A DNA stretch of 64,000 nt. Source: Novosphingobium colocasiae. GTDB lineage: Bacteria; Pseudomonadota; Alphaproteobacteria; Sphingomonadales; Sphingomonadaceae. Below are positions 17,246-25,454 of this stretch, piece by piece (the first letter of the stretch is position 1; every line of letters begins with the position of its first letter). Location of the stretch: NCBI RefSeq assembly GCF_014652555.1, contig NZ_BMZA01000004.1, positions 62,001 to 126,000 of the forward strand, read 5' to 3'. Below the pieces are notes generated by a model. The model did no database searches and was not told the origin of the DNA. It worked only from the letters and a program-made list of their open reading frames with translations. The translations under genes and the position numbers were made by a program.

Positions 17246-19021
17246 ATGACCAAGCCGCCGAAAATGCCTAACCCACAGGCATCTATCGATTACCTTACCG
17301 ATGCCTGCGCCAAACTTTCCGGTGCGATGCAGCATTTCCTGCAGAATCCGCCGTCGCTCTCCATGGCGACCTCTTACGACACGTCGGCGGTGCTGGCGGC
17401 CATGACCGATGTGATGACCGGCGTCATGGCACAGCCGCAGCGGCTGATCGAAACGCAGATGAAGGCGTTCGATGAATGGTCGCGGATGTGGCAGGACATG
17501 TGGACCCCCGGTCTGGCTGCCAAGCCGGCCGTAGCGCCAGAGCGCGGTGATCGCCGGTTCAGCGATGCCGATTGGGAAAGCAGCCCGTTCTTCCGCTCGC
17601 TCAAGGACAGCCACCTGCTGGCAGCCCGCCACTTGCGCGAATTCGTCCAGTCCTCGACCGAGGAGGACAAGTCCAAGCGGGCGATGGCCGAGCTGATCGT
17701 CGAGCAATACCTTAACGCCGTTTCGCCGACAAACTTCATCCTGACCAACCCGCAGGTCATGCGCCGGACTATCGACACCTGCGGCGCGAACCTGATCGCC
17801 GGTTTCGCCAACATGCTGGAAGACCTCGCCACCGGACGCGGCATCGTCCAGCGGCGCACCGATGACGGGGCGTTCCGGCTGGGCGAGAACCTGGCCTGCA
17901 CGCCGGGCGGGGTGGTGTTCCAGAACCACCTGATGCAGATCAACCAGTACACCGCCACCACCGCATCGGTGCGCGCCCGGCCGCTGCTCTACGTGCCGCC
18001 GCTGGTCAACAAGTACTACATGATCGATCTGCAGCCTGCGTCCAGCCTGGTGAAGTGGCTGGTCGATCAGGGCCATACCGTGTTCGTGGTATCCTGGGTC
18101 GATCCCGACGAGAGCCACCGCGATTGCGGGGTGGAGGACTATGTCGGCACCGGGGTGATCGAGGCGATCGAGCAGGTCCGCAAGGTCACGGGCTCCGATG
18201 CCGTCGATCTGTTCGGCTTCTGCATGGGTGGCACGCTGCTATCGATGGCGACCGCGGTGCTGGCCGCGCGCGGCGAACTGGACAAGGTGGGTTCCGCCAC
18301 GCTGATCGGCGCGCTGGTCGATTTCACCGACATGATGGAATGGTCGGCCTTCGTGAACGACGCGCATGTCGATGCGCTCGACGTCCACATCGGCGACAAG
18401 GGCTATATCGCCAAGGACGAGTTGCAGCGCCTGTTCTCGATGATGCGGGCGAACGATCTGATCTGGTCGTCGTACATCAGCCACTATCTGCTGGACAAGG
18501 AAGCGCCGCCTTCGGACCTGCTGTTCTGGTTCGAGGATGGATCGCACATTCCCGAGGCGTTCCTGCGCACCTACAACCGCAAGCTCCTGCTGGAAGACAA
18601 GCTGCGCGAACCGGGCGCGGTGACGCTGCTGGGGGAGCACCTGGACCTTACGCAGATCACCGTTCCGGTGACGATCATCGGCCTCAAGGACGATCACGTC
18701 TCGTCATGGAAAAGCGTGTTTCGCGGCCGGCAGTATTTCGGCGGTGAGCCGATCTATATCCTGGGCGGTTCCGGGCATAACGCCGGCGTGATCAATCACC
18801 CGTCGCGCAAAAAGCACGGGTTCTGGACCAATGCCGACAAGACCACCGACGCCGACGCCTGGTTCGCCGGTGCCCAGAAACACGAAGGATCGTGGTGGCC
18901 GCATTGGTCCGACTGGCTTTATGCCAACGATCCGGGCGAAGAAGTGCCGGCCCGCAAGCTGGGCGGCGGCAAATTGAAGGTTTTGGAAAAGGCCCCGGGC
19001 AGCTACGTGCTGGGCGCCTGA
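17246..19021 (+). CDS. phaC: class I poly(3-hydroxyalkanoate) synthase
   Basis: 591 residues, the length of class I PhaC. An N-terminal PhaC domain (residues about 90-270) precedes the alpha/beta-hydrolase core. The triad is visible: Cys326 in the lipase-like box GFCMGG, Asp483 in KDDHVSSW and His511 in GGSGHNAGV, with nearly the same spacing as the Ralstonia enzyme. It polymerises (R)-3-hydroxyacyl-CoA on granule surfaces. GGGAG lies 6 bases before the ATG. It sits 78 bases after the acyl-CoA dehydrogenase and 29 before the hydrolase-like gene, within a valine-type run. phaA, phaB and phasin genes are absent from the window. Confidence 0.95.
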   Translation: MTKPPKMPNPQASIDYLTDACAKLSGAMQHFLQNPPSLSMATSYDTSAVLAAMTDVMTGVMAQPQRLIETQMKAFDEWSRMWQDMWTPGLAAKPAVAPERGDRRFSDADWESSPFFRSLKDSHLLAARHLREFVQSSTEEDKSKRAMAELIVEQYLNAVSPTNFILTNPQVMRRTIDTCGANLIAGFANMLEDLATGRGIVQRRTDDGAFRLGENLACTPGGVVFQNHLMQINQYTATTASVRARPLLYVPPLVNKYYMIDLQPASSLVKWLVDQGHTVFVVSWVDPDESHRDCGVEDYVGTGVIEAIEQVRKVTGSDAVDLFGFCMGGTLLSMATAVLAARGELDKVGSATLIGALVDFTDMMEWSAFVNDAHVDALDVHIGDKGYIAKDELQRLFSMMRANDLIWSSYISHYLLDKEAPPSDLLFWFEDGSHIPEAFLRTYNRKLLLEDKLREPGAVTLLGEHLDLTQITVPVTIIGLKDDHVSSWKSVFRGRQYFGGEPIYILGGSGHNAGVINHPSRKKHGFWTNADKTTDADAWFAGAQKHEGSWWPHWSDWLYANDPGEEVPARKLGGGKLKVLEKAPGSYVLGA

Positions 19022-19050
19022 GATCGAGATACCAGGGAGTTTTTTCGAGC

Positions 19051-20112
19051 GTGGAAAACAACGACGTCCAGTGCTTCATCGAAGGGCGGGTAGGCCGGCT
19101 GCGGCTCAATCGCCCCAAGGCGATCAACGCACTCAACCTCAACATGGTCCGCGACATGACCGAGGCCCTGCTGAAATGGCGGGAGCAGCCCGAAGTCCAG
19201 GTGGTGATCATCGATCACGCCGAAGGCCGCGGCTTCTGTGCGGGCGGTGACGTCGTCAGCATCGCCAACAGTGCCACCGGGCACGGTTCGGCGGGGGATG
19301 CGTTCTTCTTCCAGGAATACCGGATGAACCATCTCATGTACACGTACCTCAAGCCTGGGGTGGTGTTCATGGACGGCATCACCATGGGCGGCGGCGTCGG
19401 CATATCGATGCCGTGCCGCTATCGCGTCGCGACCGAGCGGACAGTGTTCGCCATGCCGGAAACCGGCATCGGCCTGTTCCCCGATGTCGGCGGCGGACGC
19501 TATCTGTCGAAGCTGCCCGGCCGCATCGCACAGTATCTGGGACTGACCGGTGGCAGGCTTGACGGCGCGGAATGCGTCGCCACGGGCTTGGCCACGCACT
19601 ACATCCCTTCGGAACGGCTGGAAGAGGTCAAGGAACAGATTCTCCTTCACCCCGAAGGCCTGCGCTCGATCCTCGACAATGCCAGCGAAGCGCCGCCGCC
19701 GGCCAAGGTCATGGACATCCTGCCCGATATCAACCGCGTGTTCGCGTCTGACCGGCTGGAGGATACGCTTGCCGCGCTCGAAGCGGACCCGTCCGAATGG
19801 GCGCAGAAGCAGCTTTCGATCCTGCGCACCAAGTCGCCGCTGTCCTGCAAGGTGACCCTGCGCCTGCTGGTCGTCAGCCCGCACTTCGGCAGCTTCGAGG
19901 ACGAGATGCGGCTCGAATTCGGCATCGTCCATCGCATGTTCCGCCAGCACGATTTCATCGAGGGCGTGCGGGCGCTGCTGATCGACAAGGACAACAAGCC
20001 GCGCTGGCATCCCGCCAAGCCCGAAGACGTGCCGGATGAACTGGTCGCCTCGGTGTTCCAGCCGCTGCCCAAGAACCGGGCCTGGACCCCGCTGCCCGTA
20101 TTGTCGAACTGA
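19051..20112 (+). CDS. 3-hydroxyisobutyryl-CoA hydrolase-like crotonase
   Basis: 353 residues of the crotonase superfamily, in the size class of HIBCH rather than simple enoyl-CoA hydratase (about 260). The HIBCH signature [19 protein letters not shown] holds the Glu and Asp used for thioester hydrolysis, and [20 protein letters not shown] forms the oxyanion region. It would release 3-hydroxyisobutyrate from its CoA ester in valine catabolism. The GTG at 19051 is preceded by CCAGGGAG. It is followed by the enoyl-CoA hydratase after 17 bases. mmsB and mmsA are not in the window. Confidence 0.88.
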   Translation: MENNDVQCFIEGRVGRLRLNRPKAINALNLNMVRDMTEALLKWREQPEVQVVIIDHAEGRGFCAGGDVVSIANSATGHGSAGDAFFFQEYRMNHLMYTYLKPGVVFMDGITMGGGVGISMPCRYRVATERTVFAMPETGIGLFPDVGGGRYLSKLPGRIAQYLGLTGGRLDGAECVATGLATHYIPSERLEEVKEQILLHPEGLRSILDNASEAPPPAKVMDILPDINRVFASDRLEDTLAALEADPSEWAQKQLSILRTKSPLSCKVTLRLLVVSPHFGSFEDEMRLEFGIVHRMFRQHDFIEGVRALLIDKDNKPRWHPAKPEDVPDELVASVFQPLPKNRAWTPLPVLSN

Positions 20113-20129
20113 ACGAGAGAGGAAAAACG

Positions 20130-20912
20130 ATGGCTTACGAAACGGTCCTGGTAGAAACCCGGGGCGCTGTCACGCTCATCACGATCAACCGCCCCAAGGC
20201 GCTGAACGCGCTCAGCTCCGTGGTGCTGACGGAACTGATCGAAGTGTTCGCCGCTTACGACGCGGACAGCAGCCAGCGCTGCGCCGTGCTGACGGGCTCG
20301 GGCGACAAGGCGTTCGCCGCCGGTGCCGATATCAAGGAAATGGTCGAGAAATCGCCTGCCGATTTCTACGCCGGCGATTTCTTCGCCGACTGGACCAGCA
20401 AGATCACCCGCGTCACCCGCAAGCCGTGGATCGCGGCGGTCAACGGTTTTGCGCTGGGCGGCGGTTGCGAACTGGCGATGATGGCTGATTTCATCCTCGC
20501 TTCGGATCGCGCCAAGTTCGGCCAGCCGGAAATCAAGCTGGGCGTAGCCCCCGGCATGGGCGGCTCGCAGCGCCTGACCCGCGCCGTCGGCAAGGCCAAG
20601 GCCATGGAAATGTGCCTGACCGGCCGCATGATGGACGCCGAGGAAGCCGAACGCGGCGGCCTCGTCAGCCGGATCGTCCCGCACGATCAGTTGCTGGAAG
20701 ACGCGCTCAAGACCGCCGAAACCATCGCCGCGATGCCGCCGCTGGCCGCGATGATGAACAAGGAAATGGTCAACGTGGCGTTCGAAACCACGCTCGACAC
20801 CGGCATCCTGATGGAACGCCGCATGTTCCAGGTGCTGTGCGGCACCGAAGACAAGACCGAGGGCATGACCGCCTTCGTCGAAAAGCGCCCCGGCAACTGG
20901 ACCGGCCGCTGA
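20130..20912 (+). CDS. enoyl-CoA hydratase
   Basis: 260 residues with both catalytic glutamates in their usual places: [16 protein letters not shown] and [16 protein letters not shown]. The oxyanion-hole segment is [11 protein letters not shown]. It hydrates 2-enoyl-CoA thioesters; in this run methacrylyl-CoA or crotonyl-CoA is the likely substrate. GAGAGAGG precedes the ATG. It closes the five-gene catabolic run, and a 22-base perfect palindrome follows 9 bases after the stop. It could equally serve general beta-oxidation. Confidence 0.93.
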   Translation: MAYETVLVETRGAVTLITINRPKALNALSSVVLTELIEVFAAYDADSSQRCAVLTGSGDKAFAAGADIKEMVEKSPADFYAGDFFADWTSKITRVTRKPWIAAVNGFALGGGCELAMMADFILASDRAKFGQPEIKLGVAPGMGGSQRLTRAVGKAKAMEMCLTGRMMDAEEAERGGLVSRIVPHDQLLEDALKTAETIAAMPPLAAMMNKEMVNVAFETTLDTGILMERRMFQVLCGTEDKTEGMTAFVEKRPGNWTGR

Positions 20913-20921
20913 ACCTGGTCC

Positions 20922-20943
20922 GGAGCCGGTCATGACCGGCTCC
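20922..20943. terminator. 22-bp perfect palindrome between convergent genes
   Basis: GGAGCCGGTCATGACCGGCT plus CC reads the same on both strands, so it can form a hairpin in either transcript. It sits between the end of the enoyl-CoA hydratase and the end of the opposing small Cys-rich gene. There is no T-tract; it probably marks a bidirectional end point. Confidence 0.5.
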
Positions 20944-20982
20944 GCATCGCTGGAAACTTTGCAATTCGGCCGGCTGAAGGGT

Positions 20983-21192
20983 TCAGCTGGCCGTTTGCTT
21001 CTGGGTCCGCCGCCGCTCGGTCTCGAAGCGCGGCAGCCGCATGCCCTTGGTGCGGCTGGTCAGGTGCCAGGCGCGGCACAGTTCGCAGCGGTAGGGGCGC
21101 AGCGGGAAGGGAGCCTGTTCCGCCACGGCCAGCGCCGCCGCTTCGTCGGCATAGCGGGCCTTGCGTCGGCAGATGGCTGGGCGGGTGCGCAG
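20983..21192 (-). CDS. small Cys-rich protein with YRCELC motif, probable CTG start
   Basis: A 69-codon frame directly behind the NUDIX gene, easily missed because it has no upstream ATG, GTG or TTG. The product would begin LRTRPAICRRKARYADEAAA and then carry PYRCELCRAWHLTSRTKGMR. The three cysteines and two adjacent aromatic/His residues look like a small zinc-binding knuckle followed by a basic tail. An in-frame TGA lies ten codons before the proposed CTG at 21190-21192. An internal GTG would remove the first Cys. The previous stop is only 4 bases upstream, so translational coupling to the NUDIX gene would fit. No function is known to me. Confidence 0.55.
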   Translation of the reverse strand: MRTRPAICRRKARYADEAAALAVAEQAPFPLRPYRCELCRAWHLTSRTKGMRLPRFETERRRTQKQTAS

Positions 21193-21196
21193 GCGA

Positions 21197-21733
21197 TCAG
21201 CCCAGCAGCTTTGCGCCCAGCAGCATCAGCAGCTTGACGTCCATCGCATAACCTTGCGCGCGCCAGTCCGCCATGCGCGCCTCGATCTCCGCAAGCGGGA
21301 TCCGGTGGACGCGGATATCCTCACCATCGACGCCGCCGCCTGCGCCGGTCCTGACCAGATCGTGCGCGCGAAACAGCGTGAAGCTTTCGCTGACCATGCC
21401 GGGCGAGGAAAAGAACTCGCCCAGATTCTCCATCCGCCCGGCGCGGTAGCCGGTCTCTTCCTCCAGCTCGCGGGCGGCGGCGATGCCGGGGTCTTCGCCC
21501 TGGTTGTGGTCATGATCGCCGACCAGCCCGGCCGGCAGTTCGATGCACGGCCGGCCCAGCGGCACGCGGTACTGCTCGACCAGAATTACATGATCCTCGG
21601 CATCGACGGCGAGGATGACCGCCGCGTGTATGCCGCGCGCCCGGCCGACGTATTCCCAGCGCCCCCGCCGCTTGGCGGTGATGAACCGGCCTTCCCACAT
21701 GACTTCTTCGGGGGAATCGCGGTCTGCGGTCAT
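21197..21733 (-). CDS. NUDIX hydrolase, ADP-ribose pyrophosphatase-like
   Basis: 178 residues. The NUDIX box is recognisable: a Gly-led segment GIAAARELEEETGYRAG with the R-E-x-x-E-E-x-x-G metal-binding core. A following FFSSPGMVSE places a Pro about 15 residues beyond the box, as in ADP-ribose pyrophosphatases. The N-terminus (MWEGRFITAKRRGRWEYVGR) also fits that group. It would cleave ADP-ribose or a related nucleoside diphosphate derivative. The ATG at 21733 overlaps the stop of the upstream TPM gene (ATGA), which indicates coupled translation. Confidence 0.88.
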   Translation of the reverse strand: MTADRDSPEEVMWEGRFITAKRRGRWEYVGRARGIHAAVILAVDAEDHVILVEQYRVPLGRPCIELPAGLVGDHDHNQGEDPGIAAARELEEETGYRAGRMENLGEFFSSPGMVSESFTLFRAHDLVRTGAGGGVDGEDIRVHRIPLAEIEARMADWRAQGYAMDVKLLMLLGAKLLG

Positions 21734-22413
21734 ACTTCGATCAACCTGTCGGGCAATTCGTTGATATCCTGGTCGCTGCGCGGGAAATGCGGGGCAAGGA
21801 TCGCGCCGACCCGATCGACGGCGGCGATCATGCCGTCGGCAACGCGGCCCTCGCTTACCTCCGCCAGCATGGCGGCCATCGCCTCGCCCCAGACTTCGGG
21901 GGCGACCCGCGTGGCGATCGCCGCATCGGCGACGATCTCGGCCCGCCGTTCGCGCATGGAAAGATAAATCAGCACGCCGGTGCGCCCGGCAGTGCGCCGC
22001 TCCGCCCCGATGCGAAAGGCGCGGATCGCGGCGGCGTGGACCCGCCGGGTGCGGATCGCCGGCAGCACCAGCAGCATCCGCAGCGGTTGCCACATCTGCA
22101 GGACCATCATCCCGGCGAACTTGAGGCCGGCAACCAGCGCCGCCAGCGCGAAGATCGTGCGCGGGGTCCATTCGTGGCCCCAGCCGCCCAGCAGGTGGTC
22201 GTACAGGCCCATGTAGAAATCGGGCGCTATCGCCAGCGCCATCAGCGCGACCAGCCCGGTGGCAGCGGCCCAGGCCAGCGCAACATCGGTATAGCCGTCC
22301 GAGCGATCAGCGAGGATCGTCACGATCTCTCCCGAACTGTGCAGTTCGGCGGCAGTGACGGCCGCGCTGATCCGGGCGTGATCGCTATCGTCAAGGGGCC
22401 GGGTGTTCGCCAT
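21730..22413 (-). CDS. TPM-domain membrane protein
   Basis: 227 residues. The N-terminus (LDDSDHARISAAVTAAELHS, then GEIVTILA) and the C-terminal part (YLSMRERRAEIVADAAIATR) match the split TPM-like domain of the YgcG/Psb32 superfamily, with two hydrophobic helices between them (VALMALAIAPDFYMGLY region and IFALAALVAGLKFAGMMV). It is probably anchored in the inner membrane. It follows the YgcG-like gene after 11 bases and overlaps the NUDIX gene by 4. TPM proteins are tied to membrane-complex assembly or repair in photosynthetic organisms; the role here is unknown. Confidence 0.78.
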   Translation of the reverse strand: MANTRPLDDSDHARISAAVTAAELHSSGEIVTILADRSDGYTDVALAWAAATGLVALMALAIAPDFYMGLYDHLLGGWGHEWTPRTIFALAALVAGLKFAGMMVLQMWQPLRMLLVLPAIRTRRVHAAAIRAFRIGAERRTAGRTGVLIYLSMRERRAEIVADAAIATRVAPEVWGEAMAAMLAEVSEGRVADGMIAAVDRVGAILAPHFPRSDQDINELPDRLIEV

Positions 22414-22424
22414 CGTGCTTCGTC

Positions 22425-23213
22425 CTACCAGCTTCCGCTCGATCCGCCGCCGCCGAAGCTGCCGCCGCCGCCGGAAAAGCCACCGCCGCCCCAGTCGCTG
22501 CCGCCGGACCCCCAGGACGATCCGGACGAACCGCCCGGTATCCATACGATCGGCGCACCCCAGCCGCCGGTGCGCCGGCCGCCGCGGCTGGCGCTGCGGA
22601 TCATCGGCAGGATGAAGAAGAACAGGATGAACACCACGAAGATCAGCGGCCCGACCCAGCCGCCGCTGTCGTTCTGCTGCGCCTGATCGGCCGCTGCGGC
22701 CACCTTGGCGGCTTCTTCGGGCGGCAGGGTGAGCTGGCGGATGATGGCATCGCTGCCCGCCTCGATCCCGCCGGGCAGATCGCCCGCCTTGAAGCGCGGG
22801 ACGATGGCCTGGTTGATGATGAGGAAGCTCATGCCGTCCGTCAGGACCGGCTCGAGGCCGTAGCCGACTTCGATCCGCACCTTGCGCTCGTTCGGGGCGA
22901 CGATCAGCAGCGCGCCGTCGTTGCGGGCCTTGCTGCCGATCCCCCAGGCGCGACCGAGCTGATAGCCGTAATCGGATATCTCGTACCCTTGAAGATCAGG
23001 CACGGTGACGACAACCAGTTGCCGCTGCGACTGGGTTTCCAGCGCGGCGAGCTTCTGGGTCAGCCGCGCTTCGGCGTCATCGGGAATGACGTTGGCGGCA
23101 TCGACGACCCGCCCGGTCAGCTCGGGAAAGCTCGGGGCCGCTTGCGCCGGTATCCCGGCGACAAGCGCGAGGCCCAGGATCAGCGCCGCGCCGAGAGCGC
23201 GTAAGCGGATCAC
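22425..23213 (-). CDS. YgcG-family TPM-domain protein with Gly/Ser-rich tail
   Basis: 262 residues from GTG 23213. A signal peptide (RALGAALILGLALVAGIPAQ, then A) is followed by a periplasmic TPM domain (residues about 30-150: GRVVDAANVIPDDAEARLTQ, and later GYGLEPVLTD), one transmembrane helix (FVVFILFFFILPMI) and a tail of about 65 residues made of Gly, Ser and Trp repeats. This is the classic partner of LemA. The GTG start sits 4 bases after the lemA stop. The Gly-rich tail probably lies in the cytoplasm. Function in envelope maintenance is inferred from the family. Confidence 0.87.
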   Translation of the reverse strand: MIRLRALGAALILGLALVAGIPAQAAPSFPELTGRVVDAANVIPDDAEARLTQKLAALETQSQRQLVVVTVPDLQGYEISDYGYQLGRAWGIGSKARNDGALLIVAPNERKVRIEVGYGLEPVLTDGMSFLIINQAIVPRFKAGDLPGGIEAGSDAIIRQLTLPPEEAAKVAAAADQAQQNDSGGWVGPLIFVVFILFFFILPMIRSASRGGRRTGGWGAPIVWIPGGSSGSSWGSGGSDWGGGGFSGGGGSFGGGGSSGSW

Positions 23214-23217
23214 CGGA

Positions 23218-23823
23218 TCAGATCTTTCCTTCGAGGCTGGGCGCGACTTCGGCACCCGGCGTGACCGACTGGTAAGGCACCAGCGGCTCGGCCCCGCGCA
23301 GCTTGGCACCGATCATCGAGGGGAAGGTGCGCACTTCGGTGTTATAGTCCTGAACCGCGCCGTTATAGTCGCGGATGGCGATGCGGATGCGGTTTTCCTG
23401 CCCTTCGAGCTGGGTCTGCAACATCTGGTAGTTCACGATCGACTTGAGATCGGGGTACTGTTCGACGCTGACAAGCAGCCGTGACAGTGCCTGGCCGAAC
23501 TGGCCCTGTGCCGCCTGAAACTGCTGCATCTTGGCCGGATTGTTGAGGTCTTCGGCGCTGATCTGCACGCTGGTCGCCTTGGCGCGCGCTTCGACCACGC
23601 CGGTCAGGATCGCTTTTTCCTGTTCGGCCGCGCCCTTGGCGGTGGCGGCCAGGTTGGGAACTAGGTTGGCGCGTTCCTGGAAGGCCGCCTGGACATCGGC
23701 CCAGCGCGCCTTCGCCGCTTCCTGCTTGGTCGGCACGGAGTTGAAACCGCAGGCGGCCAGCGAGAGGGCAAGGCCCAGCGCGAGGACAGTGCGGCCCTTG
23801 CGGGTGAGCGCGGCGAACGACAT
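23218..23823 (-). CDS. lemA: LemA-family lipoprotein
   Basis: 201 residues. The N-terminus has a basic region, a hydrophobic stretch and the lipobox LAAC, so the mature protein should be lipid-anchored at Cys25. The LemA helical domain follows (AAFQERANLVPNLAATAKGA, EQYPDLKSIVNYQMLQTQLE), including the N-L-V-P-N-L and Y-P-x-L-x-S signatures. It heads a tight five-gene run: lemA, YgcG-like, TPM membrane protein, NUDIX and the small Cys-rich gene. lemA paired with a TPM gene is a widespread arrangement of unproven function. Confidence 0.9.
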   Translation of the reverse strand: MSFAALTRKGRTVLALGLALSLAACGFNSVPTKQEAAKARWADVQAAFQERANLVPNLAATAKGAAEQEKAILTGVVEARAKATSVQISAEDLNNPAKMQQFQAAQGQFGQALSRLLVSVEQYPDLKSIVNYQMLQTQLEGQENRIRIAIRDYNGAVQDYNTEVRTFPSMIGAKLRGAEPLVPYQSVTPGAEVAPSLEGKI

Positions 23824-24010
23824 CGGCGATCTCCTCGGTGCGCCCTGCTGAAGCGCAGGGGCTATCGAGCGATAGATAGCAGCGCCGGGTGGCGGTTCAA
23901 GGACTGCGCGCGGGAATGTCCGGGCAGGTGGCTAACAACCGATTGTGAGGCAAGGCCCTTTATGCCATCCGTGGCCGGTGCATCGGCGTGCCGAACCGGA
24001 AGGAGTGAAG

Positions 24011-24442
24011 ATGTTTCAGGAATTCAAGACCTTCATCGCGCGGGGCAATGTTCTCGACCTTGCCGTGGGTGTCATCATCGGCGCGGCGTTCGGCAAAATC
24101 GTTGCCTCGCTGACCGAAGACGTCATCATGCCGTTCGTGGGCCTCATCACCGGCGGTATCGATTTCACCAACAAGTTCCTGGTGCTCGGTACCATCCCGG
24201 CCGACTATACCGGCGAGAAGACTTACGCCGCGCTCAAGGCGGCGGGCGTGCCAATGTTCGGGTATGGCGCGTTCATCACCGCCACGATCAACTTCCTGAT
24301 CCTGGCTTTCATCATCTTCCTGATCGTCAAGCAGGCGAACAAGCTGCTCCACAAGCCTGCGGAAGAAGCGCCCGCCGCGCCGGCCGGGCCGACCGAGGTC
24401 GAACTGCTCGCTGAAATTCGTGATGCGCTGAAGAATCGCTGA
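24011..24442 (+). CDS. mscL: large-conductance mechanosensitive channel
   Basis: 143 residues. The first helix ([20 protein letters not shown], then S) holds the Gly-rich pore lining, and the second ([18 protein letters not shown]) is followed by a C-terminal helical bundle. MscL opens under membrane tension to release solutes on osmotic downshift. The N-terminal amphipathic [12 protein letters not shown] is typical. GGAAGGAGTG precedes the ATG by 4 bases. A GGGAGGG..CCCTCCC stem (24447-24466) follows the stop and may end the transcript just before the ssrA promoter. Confidence 0.95.
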   Translation: MFQEFKTFIARGNVLDLAVGVIIGAAFGKIVASLTEDVIMPFVGLITGGIDFTNKFLVLGTIPADYTGEKTYAALKAAGVPMFGYGAFITATINFLILAFIIFLIVKQANKLLHKPAEEAPAAPAGPTEVELLAEIRDALKNR

Positions 24443-24466
24443 TCGGGGAGGGCGTTCGTCCCTCCC

Positions 24467-24494
24467 TTCACATTCGCGCACAAGCGCTTATATG
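24467..24494 (+). promoter_or_regulatory. candidate ssrA promoter
   Basis: TTCACA (24467-24472) and TATATG (24489-24494) are separated by 16 bases and end a few bases before the expected 5' end of the ssrA precursor. The same -10 text with 16-base spacing is seen before purC. Confidence 0.5.
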
Positions 24495-24499
24495 CGGTG

Positions 24500-24850
24500 G
24501 TGCCGGCTTGCCGGATATGACGATAAATTGCAGCGTGCAATAGATGCAGCGGACCCGGGGGCGGTACCCGGCGGCTCCACCACTTCCCTCGCGTGTCTTC
24601 GGACAGTGCGGGGCAAATGACGGGGCCGAACTAGGATCGACGTGTGTTGAAAAGCGGTGTTTTCGTCCGGGCTGAGTAACCCGTTCAAGGCTCAAAACTC
24701 ATAAGTGCCAACGACAACGAAGCACTTGCTCTCGCGGCGTAATTCTAGGGGCTAACGCCCTGAAGTTACAAAGTCAGAACACGGTTGGACCCACCGGGTA
24801 ACAGAAGCGGATTCCAGGGGCCCGGGGTGAGCCTTGCAACAGAATCACCC
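24500..24850 (+). ncRNA. ssrA: transfer-messenger RNA, circularly permuted two-piece form
   Basis: The tag frame GCC AAC GAC AAC GAA GCA CTT GCT ... TAA (24707-24742) encodes ANDNEALALAA, an alphaproteobacterial tmRNA tag. The coding piece starts GGGGCCGAACTAGG at 24622. Upstream, the acceptor piece ends CGGCTCCACCA at 24582, after a T-arm GGGGGCGGTACCC. GGGGCCG (24622-24628) pairs with CGGCTCC (24572-24578) with one G-U pair, rebuilding the tRNA-like acceptor stem. The roughly 39 bases between are the intervening piece removed during maturation. The RNA rescues stalled ribosomes with SmpB and marks proteins for ClpXP. The outer ends (about 24500 and 24850) are estimates. Confidence 0.95.
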
Positions 24851-24877
24851 CACCTTCCTGCCCTTTTGCCGTTCCGC

Positions 24878-25165
24878 TCAGGCCGCCTCCCGGTCCGGAT
24901 GTGCCGATACCACCGCGGCTGCTGCGTGGGAACGGGCCAGTCTTTCGGCCTTTTCGTACTTGATGCAATCGAGGATCTTGCCTCCGGCCATGAACACCGC
25001 GCCGGTGCACGCAAGGAACAGCAGCTTGCCGCCGAAGCCCGGAAAGCGCCCGAGATAGACACTGCCGCGTTCGACAGCGCCCAGCGCCAGGGCGTAAATG
25101 ATCATGTACGCTTCCCAGTGGGTCTTGATTACGAACAGGCGACCAATTTTGCGGAGCATTTTCAT
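24878..25165 (-). CDS. small membrane protein, 95 aa
   Basis: A basic N-terminus (MKMLRKIGRLFVIKTHWEAY) runs into two hydrophobic segments (MIIYALALGAVERGSVYLG and LLFLACTGAVFMAGGKI), followed by a charged cytoplasmic tail. I recognise no domain, though the text resembles short proteins conserved in sphingomonads. GAGGATGAAA surrounds the start. It is convergent with ssrA. Confidence 0.7.
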   Translation of the reverse strand: MKMLRKIGRLFVIKTHWEAYMIIYALALGAVERGSVYLGRFPGFGGKLLFLACTGAVFMAGGKILDCIKYEKAERLARSHAAAAVVSAHPDREAA

Positions 25166-25454
25166 CCTCTTGTAACGCCCACCGTTTCAGCAATGATCGT
25201 GCCAGACACGTGTTACCGCCGAATCCATCACTGCGATTCAAGGTTAATGTAAGGTCAACCGACGCGCAGTGTAAGCCTGCCCTACAGGGCTGTCACGAAA
25301 CGGGGCGGTCCGATCTGATCACGCCCAATCTTGCCTTCGCGGCGGGCTTGCGTCATAGGGTGGCTTCCTTCCCCAGGGCATTATCGGAAAGTATGGTTGC
25401 GTCGCGCGACGGGACACCGTCATGGTGGCGCACGGTGAACGTGTGCGAGGAAAA

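Noticed and set aside
24468..24695. Two short minus-strand frames over the ssrA locus
   Set aside because: The tmRNA tag, acceptor stem and CCA end on the plus strand explain the sequence.
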